Assembly (NCBI GenBank): GCA_963377175.1
Contig: CAUJNA010001580.1
Coordinates: forward strand, 704,501 to 768,500
Source: Effrenium voratum
Lineage: Eukaryota > Sar > Dinophyceae > Suessiales > Symbiodiniaceae
Direction: 5' to 3'
DNA: 64,000 nucleotides
Positions within the stretch are counted from its first letter, which is position 1; the number at the start of each line of letters is the position of its first letter. Shown here piece by piece: positions 47,001 to 59,000 of this stretch. The notes under the pieces are model-generated. The model saw nothing but the letters and a program-made list of their open reading frames with translations. It was not told the DNA's origin and searched no databases. Made by a program: the position numbers and the translations under genes.

Positions 47001-50000
47001 CTATGCAAATGGAAACACTGGGGTAGGGTTGTCCAGGCGTTTTTCGGGCTGGTTCGCCTGCGGATGGCTTTCTGTTGGTGGCTTGATGTAGGGTTTGCCT
47101 GGTTGGTCGGTTCAAGGTGTATTTGATGGGTGTTGATTGCCTTATGGTTTTGGGGTAGGTTCGCGAAAGGGCAGGTTTTAGGACAGATTTGTGTGCTTTA
47201 GGAGGGTACCATTCGCTCAAGCAGTCCCTCGTTGAAGAGTGGCATTCAGTTGACGCACTGGAATGGTGTTAGTGCAGTGGCATGTCACCAGTAAAGTTGC
47301 GCCTGAATGTCTGCTCATAACTTGTGCTTGAAACCACATGCAGCCAGATGCTCGTCGATCAATTAAGGAGCTGGATGCTGATCAAGTCGTGCAACCATTC
47401 TCATCAGCTCACCTCCGAAGCTTTCTGTTAGTTGCCAGGCATGCCAGGGGAATTTGGCTTGCAAAACTTCGCCAGAAACGAGAACACTGAGAATGGCCAC
47501 GCAGCCGCTGCCAGCCGCATGAGTTTGCAAGGAGAAAAACCATTTTCAGGGATAGAAAAAGACTTTGAGGTTGAAAGGCATCCCTTGCGCAGGTGTCCCT
47601 TGGGTAAAATAGATGGGTTTCACTTGGGGCATGAAACCCATCTAAACCAGTGGGAACCCATCTATGTCCTTGTCCAAGCTAACCTAAAAAGTTGACACGT
47701 ATCTATCATCCTTTGACTTCCCCTTTGGGGCGTCGGGCGCAACTCCCAAAGGGAGATCGAAAGCTGACGCCTCCGCGGCAGGCGTCTGCTCCGGTGGCAG
47801 CGGATTGCCTCGAGATCGGATCGGAAGTGCGAAACCTGCGAAGCCAGGGAAAGCAAACCGTGTGCGGAGAACGTCGCGGTGGATGCGGTGGAACCTCTGC
47901 AAGGGAACAAGTGCGAAACCTTCGCTGTAAATTCGACCTTCGTGGTTGGTTTACAAAGGCAATACGGCGAACGGGGCATCCACCATACCAATGTTGTACC
48001 CTTGTGATCATCTAGGAACGCGGCGTGAAAGCAAGGCCCAAGGCTTGCCCAAACGACTTGGTGATGTAACACCTGCGGGGCTCGGAATCCCCCCAGAAAA
48101 TAAGCTGGCTTCCCAGCCGCTTGGCAAACAAACCCATCCCCCGATTTGCTTCTCTGTGGATCGAAATCGGCCCGTCAACAGAATCAACAGCGTGAAAACC
48201 AGGGATTCCGCCACGGGCGATTTGAGGTTAGACCCTCAAAGGGAAGTTAAGATAGCGGATGGACGAAATCCGTTGTGCACCACGGTTCAGAAACCCAATG
48301 GAATAATTCGACTCCCCTGTGCATACCAACCAAGAATGGTTTCAACTATGGTTTCTTGGGTGGTGCGAAAATGGTTTTCGTCCATCCACAGGGAACCCAA
48401 TTTTCATGTTTCACGAAGCTACCTGGGCTGGGCAAGCTGCAAGCCTGGTTTCGGGCTTTTGCTAAGGTGGCCCATTTATCGCCGGGAAACCTGGGTGTCA
48501 AATTTGAAGAAACACCTCAGGCACCAGCCAGAAGCCAAATGAGGTTGGTTCACCATTTTTCTAAGAGGGAGTTCCGCAAAATGGTTCACAGCGTTTGGGA
48601 GGGAGAACAAGGGAAGCCACAAAAAAACCAATTGAGAAACATCCAGACAAAAGAGGGAGTTCAGAAGTGGCAAAATGCAGCAGAGACAGAGGCAGCACAT
48701 ACATTCAGTGGAACCACGTGCACAAACATCGCAACACAAACACCTTGGAATTTATTCTTCCTGGACTTGTTGCACCCCTTGATGGCAAAGCCGCAAACCA
48801 ACAAGCAGCCAATCGTGTTTTTAGGGCCCCTCATTTTGGAAAACATCCTAATCAAGCACGCAGTCATCGCAGCACCCTTGGCATTGCAAAGCAACCCAAA
48901 ATACCAACAGCTTCCTCAACAGGCCCGCATGCCGACCGAAACAAACACATAAAACTCTGTGCCACGCGGCATTTAGCAAACAACCGTTTTTGTGGCTTGC
49001 CTTATTCGAGGTGCGAACAGGCACACAGGCACATGTGTACATGTAAACTTTCACGCATGTGTATCACATACGTTTAAACACTAAATGTGTATAGCGTATC
49101 TGGGCTGTTCCCAAATCCCTGCTAAAAGTCCAACTTTTAGTGGGCTAAATGGAAACTACCACTAAACCACCTAAACAAAGGAACCGGATGGCTGGGTACC
49201 ACCGAGGCATGTGTAGTACATCAATTTGCGAGCACCGCCCAAAGCGAGGTACCCAGCGTAGGCTTTCGTCTTCCATACCAGCTCCATGGGCCTTCGTCTA
49301 CGTCATCCTGATGGCTTCGAGAGCTTTGGGCTTGCTTGGGGAAACTAAAGGAAACCCAGCCTCTTTCGGGGGTTCCCCTACAGGTGGACAGTTTGCAACC
49401 CCATAAAGGCAGGGGCCTACACAACAGCTTGGTGCCTCTTGGCCAATTGGTTGCATCCTCTTCTTTGCAGTCGAAAGAAAACTGAACCCATGCTTGGGTG
49501 GGCAAGCGCTTATCTGGGTTCTAAATGGGTCTGGGAAAACACACATGCCCACCCCGTTCTGAGTAGCTTCCCCATTCTTTCAGGGACCCTGCTCTCAAGA
49601 AAGTTCCCAATCCTGGTAAAAAAGGCTGGTGTATGTAGTTCTAGAGAGCAAATGCTAAAGCAAGCCAAAGCGACCCGGTCGTGTTTTCGGATAGCAACGT
49701 TTTATGTTTAATGGCTGATCTCAACAATCGGGTTAATTACATCTGCCAGGATCCGATCTGCAAGTTGACTTGTGGCTTTAGGGCAACCAATTATTGGGGT
49801 TGGCTTACAGGGAAAAAACCCGTCCATTTTGCCTGGGGGGGGTGGACCGGGGTTGAGACAAACCACTGTGTTTGCGGGGGAAAACACCGTAAAGCCAAAC
49901 GGTGCCGAGGTAAAACAGGTTACTCCACTTGAACAAATGAGACAATATGTCAAAAAGTGATATGGAGTCCGTTTAAAACCAACAGGGGAAAGCAACAATA

Positions 50001-53000
50001 AACAGTCTGAAACGCAAATGGACAAAATAGGATGCACGGCCGATGGTCCACGGTCTCTCCTGGAACCAGGTGCCTGCCACGAAGTCGCCACGTGCACTCC
50101 TGAGGCACTCGCCATCGACTCAAAATGGGCCTCTGGGCCGTCCGTTCTCGGATCCCCTGCGAAAAGTCTAACAATTAGTCTTGGTTGCTGTTCAAGCTTT
50201 TTGTGGGCTTCATGGACAGCCCCTTTTCCCAAAAAGTTGAAGTCTAAAGATCCAACCCAACAGCAATCTAAACCTACTAAAACCGACTAAAACCGACTAA
50301 ATCCAACCGATTAGTGGGTGCCAAACCGACCAAAACCTGGAAACGGGCTAAGGGACTGGATGGGTTGGGAACCCGGTCGCAGGGAAACCGAGGACTTTGG
50401 AGCTTCACCATCTTTGAGACAGGAAATCTTCTGTGTGGGTCTTTCAAAGGGACACCAAGAGGAAGTCAACCATCCAAAACGAAATGAGACATGCCCGAAT
50501 CGCTTCAAGCAATCTGCCGGAAAGATGAAAGCCTGGCACATGTATAATTAGAGAGTTGGCGGCTCTAGCTGGATCCACTCTAAAGCTGGGCACATCCCGA
50601 TCATCGAATCTACCAGGTGGTACTCCTGGTTCTCGTTAGAACCTGCTAGCTTTGGGGCGGACATAATTGCAAAAAGTCCAACCAACATTAAGCAACCGCC
50701 ACCTCGGGGGGAGGGATTGAAGGGCTTACACAACCCTCACCCTCTACGAATTCATTCTTCCCGTGAAAGCAAAACTCCTGACGGTCACCCTCCTCAAACC
50801 GTCATGTGAATAAACCGATAGACGACTACCCACTCAATATATTGTGTGTTTAGAATCGACACCCTTTTCCGCTTGGTGTAGCGGGAAACCAAATTGTCAG
50901 ATGCTCAAGTTTGCAAGCCACGCGTCACCAGCCACTTGCCCACACCAGAGGCTCCAGCGAAGTTCTTCCAGCGGAAGTCGGCAACGACAAGTGATCCTCC
51001 GCGGCAAAACGGACATGTCATAGGCAAAAACGGAAACCACACCCGGCGTGTCTCTTGTGGGGCTACCCACGTTGGGATTGCTTTAAAGGAAAACTAAAAG
51101 GAAACACCATTTTGGGGGGCCCCTTAATTAAAGACACACCAACTCTTGAAAAACACTAACAGCACACAGCGAAGAAACTTTCGATACAGCACACCAAAAC
51201 AAAACAGCAATGGCAACAGCTGCCATTGCATTTGAATGCCACATCACTGGCTAAGCTTCATACCAGCATGCTGAACATCCTAGTGTTGGCTTCAGTCCAG
51301 GGAGGCACAATACAAAAATATGCGCACAGGGCAAGAAGCGAAAGCAGCGGAAGTTGACTTGGGCTACTTGGGACGCTCCGAAGTTGAAACCTCATAGGTC
51401 AGCCTTGACGCATTCCCACGGAAACCTCACAGTCCGGCAGAAGGCATCTGCCAAAAGGCAACTCAACCTGAATCAAGGGATGCCCAAACCGACACCTGCA
51501 TGAACTCCTTGTCGTTTCTTTTTCCTTCCCATCGCCAAATCGGCAGAAGACATACCCAAGCATTGCACAATCGGAAAGTCTGTTTCAAGGGCCCAGTGAC
51601 TGCGACGACTTGAGCACCTGAAACCTTATCGCTAACCGCCTGCCTGGAGTTGCCGCCAGTTGCAGCATGCTGTGACGCAGTTGACACCCAGGAAAAAATG
51701 GTAACCAAAAGGTCAAAAAGGTCGGCTGTGGACAACTGAAGTATGTTTCCTTTGAAATTGGCTAATCTACCCCACAACTTGGGTAACTTCAGCTGGGCAA
51801 TAAACCATCATCCAAGGACAACTGTTTCACGGAAATCCCTTTCCAGGTTCCACGTGTGTTGTTGACCGGGTCAGGGATGTTGGTTGATAACCCTAGTTGT
51901 AGGAGTTCATTAACTTAGATTCACCTACCACTTGATCTAAGTATGGGTGCAACATTTTGAGGTTACCCTTTGTGGAGTGGTTTTAACAAGGGAAACAAAA
52001 GGGATCGCCTCCCATTTACTGTAGACACACCACCGTCCCCTGACCGTCCGTCAGAAACCAGTCGAATGGGCTCTATCAGACGAGCTCCGTGGCTACCAAA
52101 GGACAATCATGACAATACAAGCAGGATTTCGGAAGCCAGTTGAGTGGTGGTTTTCATTCCCTTAAAATTTGCATTGACGTATCAAACCCTTCCGCGAAAC
52201 CTTCCGCAAAGTTTGGCGCTGTGAAGGGTGTCTTCCGCGAGCGTGTTTCTATAAGTTTGTGAAAGTGCTAAGGCCCGCCGTAGTTTCCGTGAGTGCTTGG
52301 CAACACCCACCCAACCTATCCAGGGCTTCGCCATAATTAGCTACGCTGGTTGTCAACCACTCAGCACCCACCCACCCACCCACCCACACCCACACCCACA
52401 CCCACACCCACACCCACACCCACACCCACACCCACACCCACACCCACACCCACACCCACACCCACACCCACACCCACACCCACACCCACCCACCCACCCT
52501 CCCACCCCTCACCACTCGCCCACCCTCCCCTCCCACCAACCCTTCCCACCATTCCCACTGTCTGAACGATTTGCACAGTATTTACAGTGGCTTTTGAAGG
52601 TTGGGCAACGTGGCATCAGACTACCTTTTTTGTTGATATGTCAACATCTACACATGTTTGCTTGAGCGGAAAAACAACTCACCGAACATCTAAGTGGGGA
52701 TTTTGCTGGGCTTTTCAAAATGGAGTGTTGGCCACTCCTGGTCCATAATCCCTATGCAAACCACTATTTATAAGGAGCAACCCTTTCGTAACCCAAGGTA
52801 AGGATTGAGGATTGCCTTTCAGCAGCCCAGCTTCCCAACATCTAAGCAGGACTTTTGGGCACCTAAAAGGCGATGTTTAAAACCCCCCAAAGGGAAAATC
52901 AACAAATATTGTGTGCGCCGATCCAAGTGCAAAGTAGGGAGCAGTTGATCCCAGTTACCTTTTTTGCTGCTGTTTCTAAAGGCTGGTTCCCTTGGTATAC

Positions 53001-56000
53001 ACAAAACCAGGGAAACGGAATCACTAGGAGGGTTTTGGGCACTGACGCAATGCATCCCGGTATCCTTCCCGTCGCCTGGCGATGTCCAGCAGCTGGTGCC
53101 TGCCGCCATCCGCGATGTAGTCCCCTGAACGTCTCCACTGCGCGCGCGCATGGGTTCAATCACCATACCATTTTTTGGGTAGTGCCAACTGCAGGTAACA
53201 ATCGAAAACAACATGTTGCTTTGTAGTGAAGCAAGAAAACGACAAACAAAAACGTGTGTGGCAGAAATAGCACTTGATTGGCATAGCTGTTCCCGCGCAA
53301 ACCTATATGACGCGCAGGTTGTTGCAACGACCCGGCAAGCAAAAGGTCTTCAACCAGCGTCGCATCACACGGTGACGACTCCGACAGCTTGCGCCCAAGG
53401 AAACAAGACGAGATGGATTTGTCGTTGTGGAAAAATAGAGGGCGCAGGCAAGGGACTAGAACCGAACCGAAACCGGTGCCATCTATGTTCAACCAAGCCG
53501 ACCGAAAAAGAAAAGAAAGGCACAAACGAAAACAGCAATTCGCCACGGACAGAGCAGTATGCTTCTCCATCAGCACGACCTTCCAAAAATGTTTGTGGTC
53601 CGGAAACAAGGCTGGGTATAAAATATAAACTGCTACCCACACCCGTCTTGGATTCCTGCATATAATTGTATAGCACCCAGCAAAGCATCTGTGGACATGA
53701 GCTTTTAGTCCTACACTCATAAGTCCATGCTTGGTTCCACTGGAACATATCTCACTTCTGCTCAGGCCTGATCACAGAAGAACTCTTGGCTCTTTTTCAA
53801 AGGAAGCCATTTGAAACCGGCGGCAACCAAAGAAAACCAAAAAATACAATGGAAACCAAAGGAAGCAGAGGGAAACCAAAGGAAAGTGAGGAAAACCAAA
53901 GCAAACCAAAAAACATGTCCAATCCTTGTGGTTTGATCCTCTGACAGGATGCTCGGAGGATATCCCTGCCTGAGGAGCCTCGGATTCTCATCGGCACGAA
54001 GATGACGTTGCCGTTTCTGAAGTAGTCGCAGGCGCATTCCCACTCACCGTCAATGGCCTCGCATTTGCCGCACGTTTGAAACCGCAACAAGGCGGAACAA
54101 ACATGAACAGGGCTGTGGGAAATTAACATTTTTGTGATTCAACAGAAAGGGCTTCTCAAAGACTAACCCCCCATATAAAGGGGAAGATTCCCTTGCATCA
54201 CAGAAGTGGGGGATACACCCCTTGATCCCACAACCCTGAACATGAACAACTGTCCTATTCATTGGGTCAAACCTCTGAGATTCGCGACAAACGGGTTGCA
54301 AAAAAGGAAAGGCGGGGCGCTTTGGTTGACCCCCATTTGGTACAACGGTGTCACGAGACCACTATGCCAAAGTTCTGTCCGTCGGACATGATAACGTCAA
54401 CTCTGGAAGATCTGAAGGACCGTACAAGAAAATCCGGGCAGGTCCTCTTTTAGTGGGGATTTGATCAACGCCCTCTGGATTAATCGAAATGTTAGATGAA
54501 ACACATGCATCTTATAAGAGACAATTATGGCAAACAGTCGTCGGTCAAAACCCGGTTTGGTCTTGGTTGCTGTTGTTGTCCCCCTCATCAAATTCGAAAG
54601 AAACCATGATCACCAAGCCCAAAGGTCCGAATATCTAGGAGTGTTCTAAACAGGGGCAGCCCTAGATGGATGGTTTCCCTTTGGTTTCCCTTTTAAGCAA
54701 CCCGCTTAAAAGGAGATGCCTCTCCAAAGCACAAACACATATGCCAAAATGAGGTAAGATTGGGGCGGGAGCAGCATGAGGCCACTGCAAGGGCAATCAC
54801 AAGTCACCAGTTAGTGAGAACTGTCACCAGCTCGGAAACAGGACTAACCCGTTCAACCGGACACAATGCAACGAGAAATAATTTCCAAGCTCAATCAGAA
54901 ACAATGCTCTTACACTTCCTGCATCGAGCAACCAACCTCTACTCTCACCCGGCTAGGGCCAGCCCCTCTGAACATGATCAAACTCAAACCAATGCTGTCA
55001 AACTGTTGGCTCCTTTCTGATATGGTTCTGCAAAAGGATGCTGCCGTTGATGCCAAAGTGGGTCATGTAGCAGTAGGTTGCGGGGAACTACTGTACCTTG
55101 GTATGGCAGAAGCAAGGTTCTCTTTGCTGTTCCTTTTAAACATCACCCCGCCAAAACGCAGCCCACTTCAGATTGGCCCAAAAGGTGCTGCCTAACCCAC
55201 CCAAGGGAACTATAAGGACCGGTGGGAGCGTGACAAATCATCTCTTTGGTTCCCAATGTTCCCCACGATTCCCCTTCAACATCACCCCTACCCAGGGCAA
55301 CTCACCTCACATTGGCCAAACATGTGGCCACGGGTCAAAAGCCCGTACCAAGGAACATTCCAATCCCCACTAAAATAGGTTCTAGAATGGGTGGTGCACC
55401 TACACCAAAATGGTACCATTGGTTTTGGCCCACAGCCGTGTGATTGTTGCAACCGCCAAAGCGGGAAATCCGGCGCTGACCCCACCTCTTCCGACCCCCC
55501 CTCCCCTCCCCCGCCGGTAAGGGGTCGGTTTCCCGCGGCAGTGCCGCAGCGCAGGCCTCAAGGCCATGCCCCGAGCTGCCGTCGGTGGGTCGTTTGGTCG
55601 TTGCACTCCGTGGTTGGTTGGTCTTGACAAAGTTTGAAGGCTGGCTTTGGGGTTGGTTTTGAGAACGCACTCAAAGCTTGTGGTTGTTGAGGACAAAGTT
55701 TGGTGGTTGTTGGCAGCTCCCAAATCTCTTGAGGGTTTATTTTGAGACACCCGAATAAGGGACAAGTGGTGGCTTGCTGAGTCTTTCAACCAAAAAGGGG
55801 TACCTTCAACAAAGTTCTTGGCCAAGTGGGGTACACAGAACATACTTTCAGATTCTGTGTGAAATGGGTGTCTTTTTCTTCAAGGTAAACCGAAGGCAAA
55901 ACCACGAATAGTAAACTATTCTAAGACACATATGGAAAACACACCGTCAACCATGGGAATTTACAGATTTCCCCCTTGTTCCCTACTTGCGATATGTCGG

Positions 56001-59000
56001 GCATCCACCGATCTTTGGGTTTCAATCGGGAGACCCAAGCAGCAAACCAAAGAGAATCCAAGTTGGGTATTGAATCGGGGCTCCTTTGGAGGGACATGTA
56101 CATGGGCGGCGTGTTTACCAATCCATTGAGGTGTTACCCATTCATAGCCACATGGTTCAACCTCCTGTTTTGATCATGCAATGTTTGATCCTTCTAAGAA
56201 GAGAGCAGGATATTCGCGCACGCCTGGCAAAACAAGTTGCTTGGCCCAGTTGGGGGTTCCAGCCTAGTTTGACTGGCCTTTGACCTCTGCAAGCACGCCA
56301 CGCTTGTGTTGTTGCGGGAAAGAACCAAGTGAACAAGCAACTAACATTTCCTCGCGCGAGACTTGGGACTGTCCCCTACTACCCTGTATCTGCTCAAGGG
56401 GGTTGCTTGTGGCTCAACTTAGGGTTCACCCAAGAACCCGCAAATGCAACCGTGAACAAACGCAGCCAGAAAACAGACAAATGCATTTAAAGAAGCATCC
56501 AACCACAAATGTCAAACGTGCTCCTTAAGCTTCCCAAATTTGGGCACTTCTCCTCCCCTCCTGGATGCTTTTAACATGCGGACAAGATAAACACACCAAC
56601 AAAAAACACCGGCTTCCCTGTTTGCGGGCATGACTTGTTTTGGTGCTCAACTTTCCCTACGACCCCGTTCAATTTGTGTTTGTCCCTTGTAGCAAATTCC
56701 AAAACCGTGTATTGAAAGTATACGGTTTGCCGACCCTAAATGGGTTTAAACAAATGGGTTCCAGGATGCTACGCACACACCATTGTCCTTTGGTGCAAGC
56801 TGGTACACGGACAAAATCCTGCATCTGTGGGGATAGATGGAAAACGCTTTGACCCTTCCACCGTATGGTAGTAACCACCACGGTAGTACCCACCTACTGG
56901 TGCAGGATTGTGATCCATCCACATTTGGGCAACGCCCACACCTAGGATTCAAATAGTTTCTTTTGTTCATCATTTTAGTCAAGGGCAAAGATGTAAGATG
57001 GTGCCAAAAGTTGAACAACAGACCACTTGTTGTTTAAACAATGTGTCCAGAACTTGATGTAAGAATTGGATCCCCAGGTAAGGAACCTTCCTCATGGCTT
57101 TCGCTCGCCTTACCTCAGGAATCGGTGAGCTCTACGGGCCTGTCTTTTTTGGGCGAACCGACCCCTTTTTGGATGGTTTAAAGAGAGACACCAAAAGGAA
57201 GACGGTGTCTAGATCCTTAAAACAGCCACGCGCCGACGATCCAGTTGCATCCTCCCGCCTCCAACACCACTTCCGCCAGCGGCCGCAGCTCTGGCACTTC
57301 CCGCGCCGCGTCCGCGGCGGCGGCGGCACGCAGGCGGTCGGGCACGCGGGCCTAGCCGTGTTTGTGCTGCAGGAATCGGGGAGAAAAGCGAAAGCTCAAA
57401 AAAGACAAAGAAGCCAATCATAGAATTCTTGCCAGGTTGTAAAGCGATTTTTTAAGGGACACCAAGCAGAAGAAATGCTGGAGGGCTGTTTGGATGGGAA
57501 ACCACCACTAGGAAACAAAACTGTTGCGATGGTGTGCAGGGTTTTCAAGGGCAAACCCAAAGGGACCAAACCTTTGTAGCGCGTTCGGAGGGTGTTCAAG
57601 GGGGTCAACAGTAAACCAAACTTGAGTAGAGTGTTTGAAGGACTGCTAAGGGAATCCAAACGGATAGCCACGCAAGGTAGCTTTTGGAGGGTCAAGGGAC
57701 ATCAACAGGAAGCTAAACTTGTGGTAAAGAACTGCAAAGAGAAACCGAAGGCAAGACTTTGTAGAGTGTTCCAAAGGTGTGAAATAACTTAGCAATGGAG
57801 CATGTTTCCTTCAGAAGCTTCTTGGTTTGTTTTGGGATTGAAATCCCAGCAACTCTTCAAAATTAAGGTGTTGTCCTTTCAGATTCCCACAACCCATAGT
57901 TGATGTGTCTCAAGTTTGAATTCCTTTTCTACTTAACTTGGTGTAATCCTGGGTGCCAACTAGGGGATCTGTGAAACAATCATGTCCAAAACAAATACAA
58001 ATACGGGCGAATTACCAGAATAGCACCCACAACCCCATTCTAAACATTTAAGCCCTGATAGTTATGGGTGTTTCTAAAACACACGCGGCCTTGAAATGGG
58101 TCTCTTCTTGCAACCAACTGGGCCCCGAATCCCATTTTGAGAGCCCTTGTAGTCCTCTTCAAGCCATGACACCGTCGTGAGATACTTCACCAGCTGCCGC
58201 ATCTGGGGCCAGGAAGCCTCGAAAGCCATCGCGGCCCGTTCGTTCATAACGGGAAAAAGCGAGTCCATTTGAGATCTCACAATCGGTGTCCCTTGCCAAG
58301 TTCCTTGATGACCTTCCAGGCCATTTGCCAGGTTCCATAGTTGATGGCAGGTACCTTTGAAGGGCGAAAGGGCACCAGCGCGCGGACGGGTCACGTGGAC
58401 GGATCCGGCAGGTCCCGCGCCTCAGCACGCTCAACCTCAAAGGCACTGCCAGGTGCCAAACGTGCAGGCAGCACCTTGTCTCCAGGCATCACCTGTCCGG
58501 CGCGTGGGCGTGGGGTTTTGTTGAGTTGGTACTATGTACTCTTCTTGAGCTTGGCTTAAAGGAAAGCCAAAAGGAAACCGGGGGCATCATAATTACAGCT
58601 ACTTCTCTAATACGTACGACTGGAAGGCCTTTCCAAAGACTCATTCCCTTATGCAAAGGAGGAGTCTCCTTTTAGTTGTTAGGGTTTAGTGGGGGTTCCC
58701 ATTTAAGCCACTAAAAGATAAATTTCTAGCAAGGGATCTGAGGACAGCCCAGTAAATTGATTTCAACTTTTGATTTGGGAAACCCAGTGACCCCTGACGC
58801 ATCAAGGAATCATTAGAGCCTGGTGGCTTCCCATTGAAACGATCGCCACGACATGGAGGTGTGAAAGGGAAATTGCTCGGAAACCCGGAACATCATGCCG
58901 TGATCCGAGACAGGTACGTGAATCCTGATATCCATATATATATAGAGAGAGAGACATATATATGTTTTTGTATTAAGGTGTTTATATATAGGTATACATA

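Noticed and set aside
51463..51777. Minus-strand exon (SDKVSGAQVVAVTGPLKQTF) ending at a GTATGT donor
   Set aside because: Two frames are equally good and neither joins in phase with its neighbours; left unannotated.
52249..52665. Open frames of Pro/Thr/His or Val/Gly/Trp over 52.3-52.5 kb
   Set aside because: Translation of the ACACCC microsatellite.
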